DNA of 64,000 bases, taken from NCBI GenBank assembly GCA_039976075.1, contig JBDWFY010000013.1, positions 1 through 64,000 on the forward strand. The letters are read 5' to 3'. Below the pieces are notes generated by a model. It saw only the letters and a program-made list of their open reading frames with translations, ran no database searches and was not told the origin of the DNA. Origin of the DNA: JBDWFY01 sp039976075 (GTDB lineage Bacteria; Pseudomonadota; Alphaproteobacteria; Rhizobiales; Stappiaceae). This document shows, one piece after another, positions 52,826-60,509 of the stretch. Position 1 is the stretch's first letter, and every line of letters begins with the position of its first letter. The translations under genes were made by a program, and so were the position numbers.

Positions 52826-55039
52826 TTATTTTGTTTTTTCGACTGCCTGCTGACGGTTGTCCTTGATGGCCGGCCGGCGACCTGCAATGAGAGGCAGAAT
52901 CTCGTCCCTTGGGCCAATCGTCTGGACAGCGCCATCACGGATCATCATAATTTTGTCCACACTCCTGAGAAGTGCCGGTCGCTGTGTGATGGCGACAACT
53001 GTAATGCCGCGTTTTTTGGCACTCAGCATCGCTTGGGCCAATGCCTGCTCACCAGATGTATCCAAGTTGGAATTTGGTTCATCCAGGACAACCAGCCGGG
53101 GATCTCCGAAAAACGCACGGGCCAGTCCAATTCTTTGACGTTGCCCACCTGACAAGGGACTGCCGTCCATCGCCACGACGGTTTCGTACCCCTGCGCAAA
53201 TCCCGAGATCAGTTCGTGAACGTCCGCCAACGCTGCTGCGTCGTAGATAGCCTCATCACCAATATCTTCGCGCATGCGCCCGATATTGGCTTTGATGGTA
53301 CCGGGAAAAAGTTGAACATCCTGCGGCAGATAACCCACACTCTCGCCGAATTGACGCGGGTCCCAGTTTCTGAGATCCATCATGTCGAGCCGAATGTTAC
53401 CCGCCGTCGGTGAAATCGAGCCGACCAGCATTTTCCCCAGTGTAGATTTACCCGAACCGGACGCACCAACTATGGCAAGAGACTCACCCGGCGCTAGGGT
53501 GAAACTGACACCGTTCAAAATGACTTTTTTGTTGGGAGGCGGAACGTAAAGAACCCGTTCGACACTCAAATGTCCCTTGGGACTGGGCAGGCGCAATCGC
53601 TCCACATTCAACGGCGAAGTCTGTAACAGATTACGAATCCGCGCATGCGAACCACGGGCCTGGATGAAGCTTTTCCAGCCCTCAATTGTCCCCTCAACAG
53701 GTGCAAGCGCCCGACCGCCAATAATCGATGCGGCAATGATCATTCCGCCGGTCAATTGGGAGTCGAGTGCCAGCCAGGCGCCCCATCCCAGCATCGCGAT
53801 CTGAGTTCCAAGTCGAACAAACTTGGAAATGCCGGCCATCATGACGTTCCTGTCCTGGCCTTCAACCTGGGACTTGAGCGATTCCGCTGTTTCACGACCC
53901 CAGATGCGGACGCTTTCGGGGATCATGCCCATGGCGTTGATGACCTGGGCATTACGCGCCATGGCATCGGCCTGCAAATTGGCTCGGGAATTAAATGCGT
54001 TGGCCTTTCCAAACGGGATTGCCGTCATGCGCTGGTTGATCAAAGCGACTACAAGGAGAACACCAATCGTGCCGGTGACAATGAAACCCAAATGAGGATG
54101 GATCAGGAAAACTGCAAGAAGATAGATGGGTGCAACAGGCGCGTCCATCATCGTCAAAAGCGTCGATCCGGTGACAAAACTCCGAATTTGTTGCAAGTCA
54201 CCAAGCACCTGAAACTCACGGCTGGAGCCGTTGTAAGAAGCTCTGGCTGCTGCACTGAGAACCGGTGCGCCCAGACGCGTTTCGATATCGACAGCAATCC
54301 GCATCAGCAAAAACCGGCGCATCATATCCAGAAGAACGTGCGCCAGAATCAGCCCCAACACGATCACGGTCAGCATGACAAGCGTATCGACACTCCGGCT
54401 GGTCAGAACGCGATCTGAAATCTGAAACAGATAAATAGGCACTGCAAGGACAAGAATATTCGAAGCAAAGGAGAATATTGCCACAATAACAAGATTGCGC
54501 TTGGCCTGTGCCAGTCCACTGGACAACACGTTTCGGAAATCCGGCGCGCCCATCTTGCTTTGAACGCCCGGTCCGTTGCCGCCCCCTCCGGCTCCGCCGG
54601 ACGACCCGCCTTTGCGGCGCGCGACGCTCTTCTGATCTGCGTTCGCTCGATCGAGAGGAAGTTTCGCCAATCCGTCTGCCCGGAATCCCCCGGCATCCGC
54701 ACGTGGTGGCTCTGCTTTTCTCGCGGTTGCGCCCCGTTGGGATTGCTCTGCGGAAGGACGATCGTTTCTGTTGGCTTCGGCGGGCGGTTCTACCGGGGTT
54801 GGATTGAAAGGAATATCATGCGTCGCGGGTTCTGTTTCAGTTGAAGTGGCACCAACATGATCAAAGGACACAACCCTTCCGTCCACCGGTGAGGGCTCAG
54901 AGCGTGCAAAACGCCTTTCAGAGACTGAGTTCTGCGCTGCCAAATTCTGATTTTGATTTCCTGTTGTTTCGTGAGACCGACGAATGCGATCATCCCGATC
55001 GTCGTCCGCCACCCGTTCAACATCATTTAAGTACGCCAT
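52826..55039 (-). CDS. Type I secretion system ABC permease/ATPase with long N-terminal tail
   Basis: 737 residues; the PrtD/HasD type is usually about 580. Residues 1-165 are hydrophilic and of low complexity (SSGGAGGGGNGPG) without a C39 peptidase. The membrane domain (about 175-470) follows with FLMRIAVDIETRLGAPVLSA. The ATPase has GASGSGKSTLGKMLVG (Walker A), LSGGQRQRIGLARAF (signature), RLVVLDEPNSNLD (Walker B) and VVAITQRP, with Gln where the H-loop His is usual, as in many PrtD relatives. It exports unfolded cargo with C-terminal signals. AGGGGCAGGACGT precedes the ATG. The gap to the adaptor gene is 63 bases and to the cargo gene upstream about 80. Confidence 0.95.
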   Translation of the reverse strand: MAYLNDVERVADDDRDDRIRRSHETTGNQNQNLAAQNSVSERRFARSEPSPVDGRVVSFDHVGATSTETEPATHDIPFNPTPVEPPAEANRNDRPSAEQSQRGATARKAEPPRADAGGFRADGLAKLPLDRANADQKSVARRKGGSSGGAGGGGNGPGVQSKMGAPDFRNVLSSGLAQAKRNLVIVAIFSFASNILVLAVPIYLFQISDRVLTSRSVDTLVMLTVIVLGLILAHVLLDMMRRFLLMRIAVDIETRLGAPVLSAAARASYNGSSREFQVLGDLQQIRSFVTGSTLLTMMDAPVAPIYLLAVFLIHPHLGFIVTGTIGVLLVVALINQRMTAIPFGKANAFNSRANLQADAMARNAQVINAMGMIPESVRIWGRETAESLKSQVEGQDRNVMMAGISKFVRLGTQIAMLGWGAWLALDSQLTGGMIIAASIIGGRALAPVEGTIEGWKSFIQARGSHARIRNLLQTSPLNVERLRLPSPKGHLSVERVLYVPPPNKKVILNGVSFTLAPGESLAIVGASGSGKSTLGKMLVGSISPTAGNIRLDMMDLRNWDPRQFGESVGYLPQDVQLFPGTIKANIGRMREDIGDEAIYDAAALADVHELISGFAQGYETVVAMDGSPLSGGQRQRIGLARAFFGDPRLVVLDEPNSNLDTSGEQALAQAMLSAKKRGITVVAITQRPALLRSVDKIMMIRDGAVQTIGPRDEILPLIAGRRPAIKDNRQQAVEKTK

Positions 55040-55120
55040 ACGTCCTGCCCCTTGTCGACACCAGTCCCGTGCAGTGAAAAAGCCCCGTTATTGAACGCAA
55101 TTTGTCTTCGGCTCCAAAGC

Positions 55121-57100
55121 CTAGGACAGAATATCGCTCAACATGTCGGTGCCTTGTCCGCCGATCTGATAAGGTTCAAGGTTTTCGTTGTCAGTTTCCG
55201 AACCGCCCGCGTCATTGCCGGTAAAGGCGACGATTTCCGGTGCCAGCGTTTCAGTATCCCCTTCCCGGACAATGTCTTCTTCCGGGACCATGATGTTTAT
55301 CTGAACAAGGATCTCGTCTTCATAGTAATCGCCCCCCAGATATTGAAATTCAGACTGGCTGTCATAGTCGATAATTCTGGCGGTGTTTTTCGCCGTATTA
55401 TCGCTGGTTTTCAGCTCTGGTTCTTTTTCTTCAAGCTCGAAATCATCGCCAAATACGGACTGTGTCACCCCCGGAAGGGGCTCATCGTCAAATATTATGA
55501 GACCAGCATCGGCATCGGAGATGATGTTGATCTGTTCAATGGCGTTGATCTGATAGTAGTCACCGGAGACGACCAGAACATTCAGGTTTGATGTCCCGTT
55601 GTAGGGCAGCCCCCAGTCGATATTGTCCGCAAAATACTGCAGTTCGCCCTGTTGGCCCAAAATACTGTTTGCCAAGTCCGAAACGTCATCTGTCAGCGGC
55701 TTGAACAGGTCTCCACCACCAACATTTTTGATTGAAGCATCGTTTTCAAGATGGTTCCCGCCTTTGTGGGCCTTCATTCCCTCGCCGGATACGCCAACCT
55801 CGTCGACATCCAGAACAATATTAGTCTGAGATATATAGTTCAGATCGTGATAATTGCCGTCGATAACAACAATGTCGTATCCACTGAATGTCTTGAACAA
55901 TTGTGAGGCGTTAACCTGAGTGTTGTCACCGAGACTGATGTAATAGCCTGAACCGCCTGCCTCGTAGGTGATCCGATCGTTGTCGCTGATGTAGTTGACT
56001 TGTTTCAGAATGTTCATGTCAAACACATCGCCATGCACATGATCGACATTGAATTGGTATTCCGGGAAGTAGAAGTTTGTCGGCGACTGGATCAGATATT
56101 CACCCTGCTCGGACACTGTCGCCTCATTGATTACAGTGTTCTCTGGTGTCCCTCCGCCCAATCCCTTCGCTTGGTTTCCTGCCTCACCTTCATTAAATGC
56201 AAATACATTCGTCTGAACGATCGCATTGGTTTCGTAGTAGTTGCCTGTGACAACGATTGAGGACAGCGATTCTGAATAATCTACGATAGCTGCAGCGTTG
56301 ACCGCTTCATTGTTGCCTAAATCGATGGTGTGCTCGGGCGCATAGTCCTCGGCAATTCGTTGAGCCAGAGACGGTGCCGCTTCATTTTCCTCGTCGTCAG
56401 TCGTTTCAAGATCAGTTTCGGAAATTTCTCCGATATTTTCGCCGACTTTATGCGAAAGTCCGTTATCTCCGTCCGATGCTCTTTCTGCCTGTACGGTCGC
56501 GATATTGGAAGCTGTTTCCTCGGGCGAGTCGGTTGAAATCACTTCTTCAAGGAATACCGGTACAAAACCTTCAGCTAATTCAACCATACTATCGATGGTC
56601 GCATCGGCGTCTATGGTCGCAGATGCAGGATCCCAGTCGATATGCTCCATCATCAAGGCATCATCATCGTCCAGAATATTCTGTTGGGTGGTGATAGTGA
56701 TGTTATCCTTAGACGCAAGATCTTGGTAGTTCAGATAGATCGAGAAACTGAAAGAATAAGGAACGTCAACCGGTGTTGCATCCGGACGGTCACCAAATTC
56801 CGGCACGCGCAGGTGTGCTTCAAGATCATAGTTCCGCGCAGCGCTCCCACCGGGAAAACCTGATCCCCCGTAAGCCAGGCCTGGAATCACATCCGGGAAG
56901 AAATTCGTGACGGGTAAACCCTGACTGTCATCTTCGGCCGGTGCCTGGGCCGCATTTGACAGATTCAGTTGAGGATTGGTGTTCTGATAGTCAGGACGGA
57001 ATGAAGCGATATATTCTACATTGCTGGTGCCAACCTCAACAATGAGGTGCAAATAGCCTCCGAAATGCCAGATCAGTTCGTCTATCATTGCGGAGGACAT
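55121..57100 (-). CDS. Large acidic repeat protein, probable type I secretion substrate
   Basis: 659 residues, very acidic, no signal peptide or membrane helix. About six copies of a motif with consensus G-[ND]-Y-Y-x2-N-x-I-x-Q-x-N-I-x3-D-x-D occur at about 116-147 (weak), 282-304, 355-375, 410-433, 508-531 and 587-609; examples are TGNYYETNAIVQTNV and SGDYYQINAIEQINI. Between them are Gly/Asp/Asn-rich linkers. Residues 647-655 (GGQGTDMLS) form one RTX-type nonapeptide (G-G-x-G-x-D-x-L-x) and the chain ends DILS; this C-terminal end is a plausible type I export signal. It lies directly upstream of the exporter genes on the same strand. Proteins of this kind are annotated only as type I secretion protein or hypothetical. 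The export role is inference from context. Confidence 0.75.
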   Translation of the reverse strand: MSSAMIDELIWHFGGYLHLIVEVGTSNVEYIASFRPDYQNTNPQLNLSNAAQAPAEDDSQGLPVTNFFPDVIPGLAYGGSGFPGGSAARNYDLEAHLRVPEFGDRPDATPVDVPYSFSFSIYLNYQDLASKDNITITTQQNILDDDDALMMEHIDWDPASATIDADATIDSMVELAEGFVPVFLEEVISTDSPEETASNIATVQAERASDGDNGLSHKVGENIGEISETDLETTDDEENEAAPSLAQRIAEDYAPEHTIDLGNNEAVNAAAIVDYSESLSSIVVTGNYYETNAIVQTNVFAFNEGEAGNQAKGLGGGTPENTVINEATVSEQGEYLIQSPTNFYFPEYQFNVDHVHGDVFDMNILKQVNYISDNDRITYEAGGSGYYISLGDNTQVNASQLFKTFSGYDIVVIDGNYHDLNYISQTNIVLDVDEVGVSGEGMKAHKGGNHLENDASIKNVGGGDLFKPLTDDVSDLANSILGQQGELQYFADNIDWGLPYNGTSNLNVLVVSGDYYQINAIEQINIISDADAGLIIFDDEPLPGVTQSVFGDDFELEEKEPELKTSDNTAKNTARIIDYDSQSEFQYLGGDYYEDEILVQINIMVPEEDIVREGDTETLAPEIVAFTGNDAGGSETDNENLEPYQIGGQGTDMLSDILS

Positions 57101-57138
57101 CTGCGGGCCTTTTACTCAACGATTGGCGGAAGGGTGGT

Positions 57139-57162
57139 CTTGCGCGACATAAGCCGCGCAAG
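57139..57162. other. Hairpin between the two cargo genes
   Basis: CTTGCGCG (57139-57146) and CGCGCAAG (57155-57162) form a perfect 8-bp stem in the 85-base gap. On the minus strand, where transcription runs, no T-run follows, so it may set the relative level or stability of the two cargo messages rather than stop transcription. The T-run (TGTTTTT) is on the plus strand. Confidence 0.5.
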
Positions 57163-57185
57163 TGTTTTTCGCCTAATAATTTTGA

Positions 57186-58142
57186 TTATGCGTCGTCGTC
57201 ACCGACCATGCTGACAGCGCTTGAACCGCCAACGATGGAAACATCAACACCATTTGCCTGAACGTTTGCGCCCATCACGATGTTCTGGTTGAAGGCAGAA
57301 GCAGCCGCGACAGCGTCAGCAGATGCAGCAGTCAATGCGTCGATTGAGATGTCGTCTCCAACTTCGTAGCTAAACAGGCCGTCCATGCCATCATCAGATG
57401 AAGAAGAACCACCGGTCGCGGTTGCAAGCTGTGAGAAGTTTGCACTGTTCGTGACAGTTGGGTTGTTGATCAGATCCTGGTCAGACAGAGAATTGACCTG
57501 ATCGACTTCGAACTGGGTATCCGTTCCGTTTCCGTTCAGAATATTGTCGCCAACATCGGTATGATTACCATTGTTGTTCAGGTTTTCCTGAACTGTCGGA
57601 TTTACCAGCAGATTGTCAGTGTCGATGCCATCTTCAAAAATGTCATCGTTACCAACGATGCTGGCTTTGGCAACATTTGACTGCGTGTTCTGACCAACGG
57701 AAAGATCTTGATTAAAGGCTTCAGCAATGGAGGTTGCATCGGCAGATGCGATAGATTCAGCAGTGATATCCATATCACCGCCTGTGGAACCTTCATATTC
57801 AAAGTCGTCATCAGATTCGATGCCATTACCGGAAGAGGCTTCCTCTCCACCCGCAGATCTGACTGTCTGACTGAAAGTTGCGTCATTCAGGACAGTTGGA
57901 GTTTGCAGTTCATCATCTTCGAACAACCGGTTGGCCTGCGAAATTTTCATTTCGGTGTCGGTGCCGTTGCCATTCAGAAGATCAAGACCACCGGTCGCAT
58001 CCCCCTCGAGATCGTAATTGATGATCGTATCGGCAATGTCGACATCGATGTCTACATCAATTTCATCTATAATTACGTTGTCTCTAATGTCGATGTCGGG
58101 ATCATTTACGTCGATGTCTGCAAATAAAATATTGGTATCCAT
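57186..58142 (-). CDS. Acidic duplicated protein, probable type I secretion substrate
   Basis: 318 residues, extremely rich in Asp, Asn, Ser and Gly, no signal peptide. The first 45 residues alternate Asp and Ile/Val (DIDVDIDVDIAD). Then one unit of about 110 residues occurs twice, at about 55-165 and 200-304: LLNGNGTDTEMKISQANRLF and ILNGNGTDTQFEVDQVNSLS, then NPTV/TPTV-x-N-A-x-F-S-Q, and AFNQDLSVGQNTQSN / AFNQNIVMGANVQAN ending SIVG. The Q-x-N-x3-D-x-D element is shared with the 659-residue neighbour. Start 58142 follows GGAGATAT by 6 bases; that site is inside a hairpin. It is first in the cluster, ahead of the second cargo and the exporter. Confidence 0.72.
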   Translation of the reverse strand: MDTNILFADIDVNDPDIDIRDNVIIDEIDVDIDVDIADTIINYDLEGDATGGLDLLNGNGTDTEMKISQANRLFEDDELQTPTVLNDATFSQTVRSAGGEEASSGNGIESDDDFEYEGSTGGDMDITAESIASADATSIAEAFNQDLSVGQNTQSNVAKASIVGNDDIFEDGIDTDNLLVNPTVQENLNNNGNHTDVGDNILNGNGTDTQFEVDQVNSLSDQDLINNPTVTNSANFSQLATATGGSSSSDDGMDGLFSYEVGDDISIDALTAASADAVAAASAFNQNIVMGANVQANGVDVSIVGGSSAVSMVGDDDA

Positions 58143-58145
58143 TTG

Positions 58146-58170
58146 GATATCTCCAGTTGTTCAAGATATC
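58146..58170 (-). promoter_or_regulatory. Hairpin that covers the ribosome-binding site of the first cargo gene
   Basis: On the minus strand GATATCT and AGATATC pair perfectly over 7 bp with an 11-base loop, and the second arm overlaps the GGAGATAT ribosome-binding site just before the ATG at 58142. The fold would limit translation unless melted or bound. Confidence 0.5.
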
Positions 58171-59156
58171 GCAACATTTTCAGCCGTCTTCTCCGCAATC
58201 TTCTGCGTCGCAGATCCGATGGGCTACTGTGTCACGAGTGTTTTTGTTTACTTTTTTGAGTAGTTTCGGCCATCGGATCATTTCGGGTGATTGTTCTGAA
58301 AACACCGTGGCCAAGATTTCGAAGTCTGTTTTCTGGGTTAGTCACACCTCCTAAGGTCATTTTTTGGTCTCAGATGACGCCCCGTCGGCTGCTGTCCGAC
58401 CGGACTTTTGCGAGCGAAGAGCAATAAGCTCGCAAAATTGCTAAATTTAGTTATACAATTTATAGTTGTATTTCGTGCTACACTTGAGCCACAGTCAAGT
58501 TGTCGCATTTAAATGTGTGAGATTATTACAAATTTGGTATTTTGAACATTTTCCGGTTCACAGTGAAACCGGTGGTCAAACTTACCAATACGCGATGAAT
58601 TTTATCAGAAATCAGTTCTGTTGTTTGTCAGTATAATTGGTTTCATAAATCAATGCTCCCAACAAAGCTTTAGTCTATGTATTGTGCCCTGCATCTGGCG
58701 GCGATTACGCAACGGAGGCTGGTGAAAGTCAACAAGCCAAAACTGAAATTTTCGGTGGATTCAGCTCCACATCGACTAATTTCGTTAACCATATTTTTTA
58801 CTGTCTCATAATTCCGTCAGTCGCAAAATCACTTTTCAAAGCGCTGTTATCAAAGGATTTATCCTGCAATTCCCAGCCCTTTCTGACCGATTTACCGCCT
58901 ATTTTTGCCATTGCCGATGGAACAAACTTGACTCTACGGCAAACACGCCATTGTGTGTTTTACATCACGTTTCGGCTGGCCGGACCTGTGGATAACGTCT
59001 CAGAAAAAGCGAATTCCTGCCACAATTTACCCTGTAAAAAATAACGAATCAGCTGAATTCGCAAATAAGGCAGATTTTGACCCCCAAAGAGACGCCAATT
59101 TTGCGGGGCTTCGCTGAAGACCTGGGAGATATCTTGGTTTACAGCCCTATTTAGGC
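58171..59156. other. Non-coding region upstream of the secretion cluster
   Basis: About 990 bases, AT-rich around 58440-58680, with no convincing gene. It includes an AGGAGG on the minus strand (58352-58347) that is not followed by a well spaced start, and one exact DnaA box in the reverse sense at 58987-58995. A plus-strand frame at 58682-59044 has poor, non-family-like sequence. The promoter for the cargo/exporter cluster must lie here. Confidence 0.5.
58987..58995 (-). promoter_or_regulatory. Single DnaA box
   Basis: TGTGGATAA, the exact complement of TTATCCACA. A lone 9-base match can occur by chance. Confidence 0.35.
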
Positions 59157-59717
59157 CTACTGAGTGCCACATTCGTACAAGGCCACCCAACGCTCCAAAG
59201 CCATAGTTTCAGCGGATATCTGGTCTGATTGCACCTGAGAGGCTATTTGAACGTCACCAAAAGCTCTGCCATCAAGCTCTTTTCTGAGAATTTCGTCAAA
59301 GAAAGTCTTGGCGGCATAACAGCCGCCCTGGAAATCCGGATCTGCGTTCAAACTCAGAAAGCTGATTTCCTGTCCGATCAGATCAGCATTGTTCTTGGTT
59401 AACTCTGCCCAGGCTTCCATCTGCAAAAGGCCAATGGTCCTGGTTCCCAGCGACGGATACTTGTATTGAGCAACCAGGGTAATCAGCATACCCAAAAAGC
59501 CGACGGCATATGGATTGAGGTTATCAAGAGAATGACGCCCCACTCTGTTGACTGAATATTCGAGATAGGGCCGGATAGCTGCTACTGCGGATTCACGAGC
59601 TTTTCGCAGTCTCCACCAATCCAGCATCTTCACCAAAGCCTTGTCCTGCACCACCGTTGCTGCAAATTCGTTGAGCCAGTGGAGTTCCCTATAAAAATGA
59701 TCCCGCCCTGCCGTCAA
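59157..59717 (-). CDS. Hypothetical protein
   Basis: 186 residues, mostly helical, soluble. The first half has basic/aromatic helices (REL-HWLNEFAATVV, MLDWWRLRKARESAVAAI), the middle a more hydrophobic patch (NPYAVGFLGMLITLVAQYKY), the rest acidic. No motif or family recognised. Codon and amino-acid pattern look coding, and it diverges from the next gene with a short promoter region. Whether it relates to the secretion cluster upstream cannot be told. Confidence 0.6.
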   Translation of the reverse strand: MTAGRDHFYRELHWLNEFAATVVQDKALVKMLDWWRLRKARESAVAAIRPYLEYSVNRVGRHSLDNLNPYAVGFLGMLITLVAQYKYPSLGTRTIGLLQMEAWAELTKNNADLIGQEISFLSLNADPDFQGGCYAAKTFFDEILRKELDGRAFGDVQIASQVQSDQISAETMALERWVALYECGTQ

Positions 59718-59820
59718 ACAGGATACCCTGAAAAGGCGGTAAAAACCCGAAAGAACCGCCCGTACAGGCAGTATGATGCTATTCTGTCTTTAATAGGTAA
59801 GCTTCATCCAAGGGCGATTG

Positions 59821-60396
59821 ATGAACAAGAAAATTCCTCCGAGTCCAGATTTTGAAAATCTCGATACCATCTCCCACGAAACGGCTGGCCGCCGTAACCT
59901 GATTTTGGGGCTGATGGGCAACATTTCTTATTGCTGGTCGAACAATGAGAGCATGTTCATCTACATTATCATGGCTCTGATGGGCACCGACGAAACGTCT
60001 GCGGCCATCATCTTCGCTACGCTCAATACCACACGTGCACGCGTGGAACTGGTGGAAAGACTAGCAAAGGCGAAACTTACTGATCCTGAGTTAGGCAAGG
60101 AACTGCGAAGGATTGTCCGTGTGTTCAACGAGTGCACCAAAATTCGCAACGAATTCAATCACAGCATGTTCAAAGTGAACGAATTGGGAGATATCACCCA
60201 CACTCAGTCCATGCGTGTTCAGATGCGAGGCGACAATCTTTCGTTCGGCGAGTTGAAGGAAATTGATGGTCGTCGCCTGAGAGAAATTGGAAATACCATC
60301 AAGCGGCTTGTGCGCCTCAACCGTGAAATCTGGCGATTTCTGCCGCTGCTCCAGGCAGAGATGTCTCAAACTAACGCCCCACCCGCCAATAAATAG
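59821..60396 (+). CDS. Uncharacterised helical protein with HEPN-like R-x4-H motif
   Basis: 191 residues, helical. It contains an R-x4-H motif at Arg109-Asn-Glu-Phe-Asn-His114 in CTKIRNEFNHSMF, the arrangement of the catalytic motif in HEPN-fold RNases and toxins, where a helix with this motif dimerises. Upstream helices (RARVELVERLAKAKL) and a downstream helix (REIGNTIKRLVRLNREIWRF) fit a four-helix bundle. ATG 59821 is used; a TTG just before it is possible. No obvious antitoxin (nucleotidyltransferase) gene is adjacent. HEPN assignment is inference. Confidence 0.6.
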   Translation: MNKKIPPSPDFENLDTISHETAGRRNLILGLMGNISYCWSNNESMFIYIIMALMGTDETSAAIIFATLNTTRARVELVERLAKAKLTDPELGKELRRIVRVFNECTKIRNEFNHSMFKVNELGDITHTQSMRVQMRGDNLSFGELKEIDGRRLREIGNTIKRLVRLNREIWRFLPLLQAEMSQTNAPPANK

Positions 60397-60509
60397 GATA
60401 TCGGGAGCAATGGCTGACATTGATCTTGTGTTTGCCTCTGGTTATTCGCCATACTCCATGACAGGACGGCGGCGCTTCGAGGCAAGGCACTGAGGGTACG
60501 CGTAAAATT

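Noticed and set aside
53645..54418. 257-codon plus-strand frame antisense to the type I ABC gene
   Set aside because: Shadow of the membrane domain of a recognised ABC exporter.
58337..58352. AGGAGG followed by GTG on the minus strand, possible leader peptide
   Set aside because: The only start codons directly after it are 1-3 bases away, too close for initiation; the 37-codon frame has no other support.
58682..59044. 120-codon plus-strand frame in the empty region upstream of the secretion cluster
   Set aside because: Starts at a weak codon, has mixed composition and no recognisable motif; the region is AT-rich and looks regulatory.
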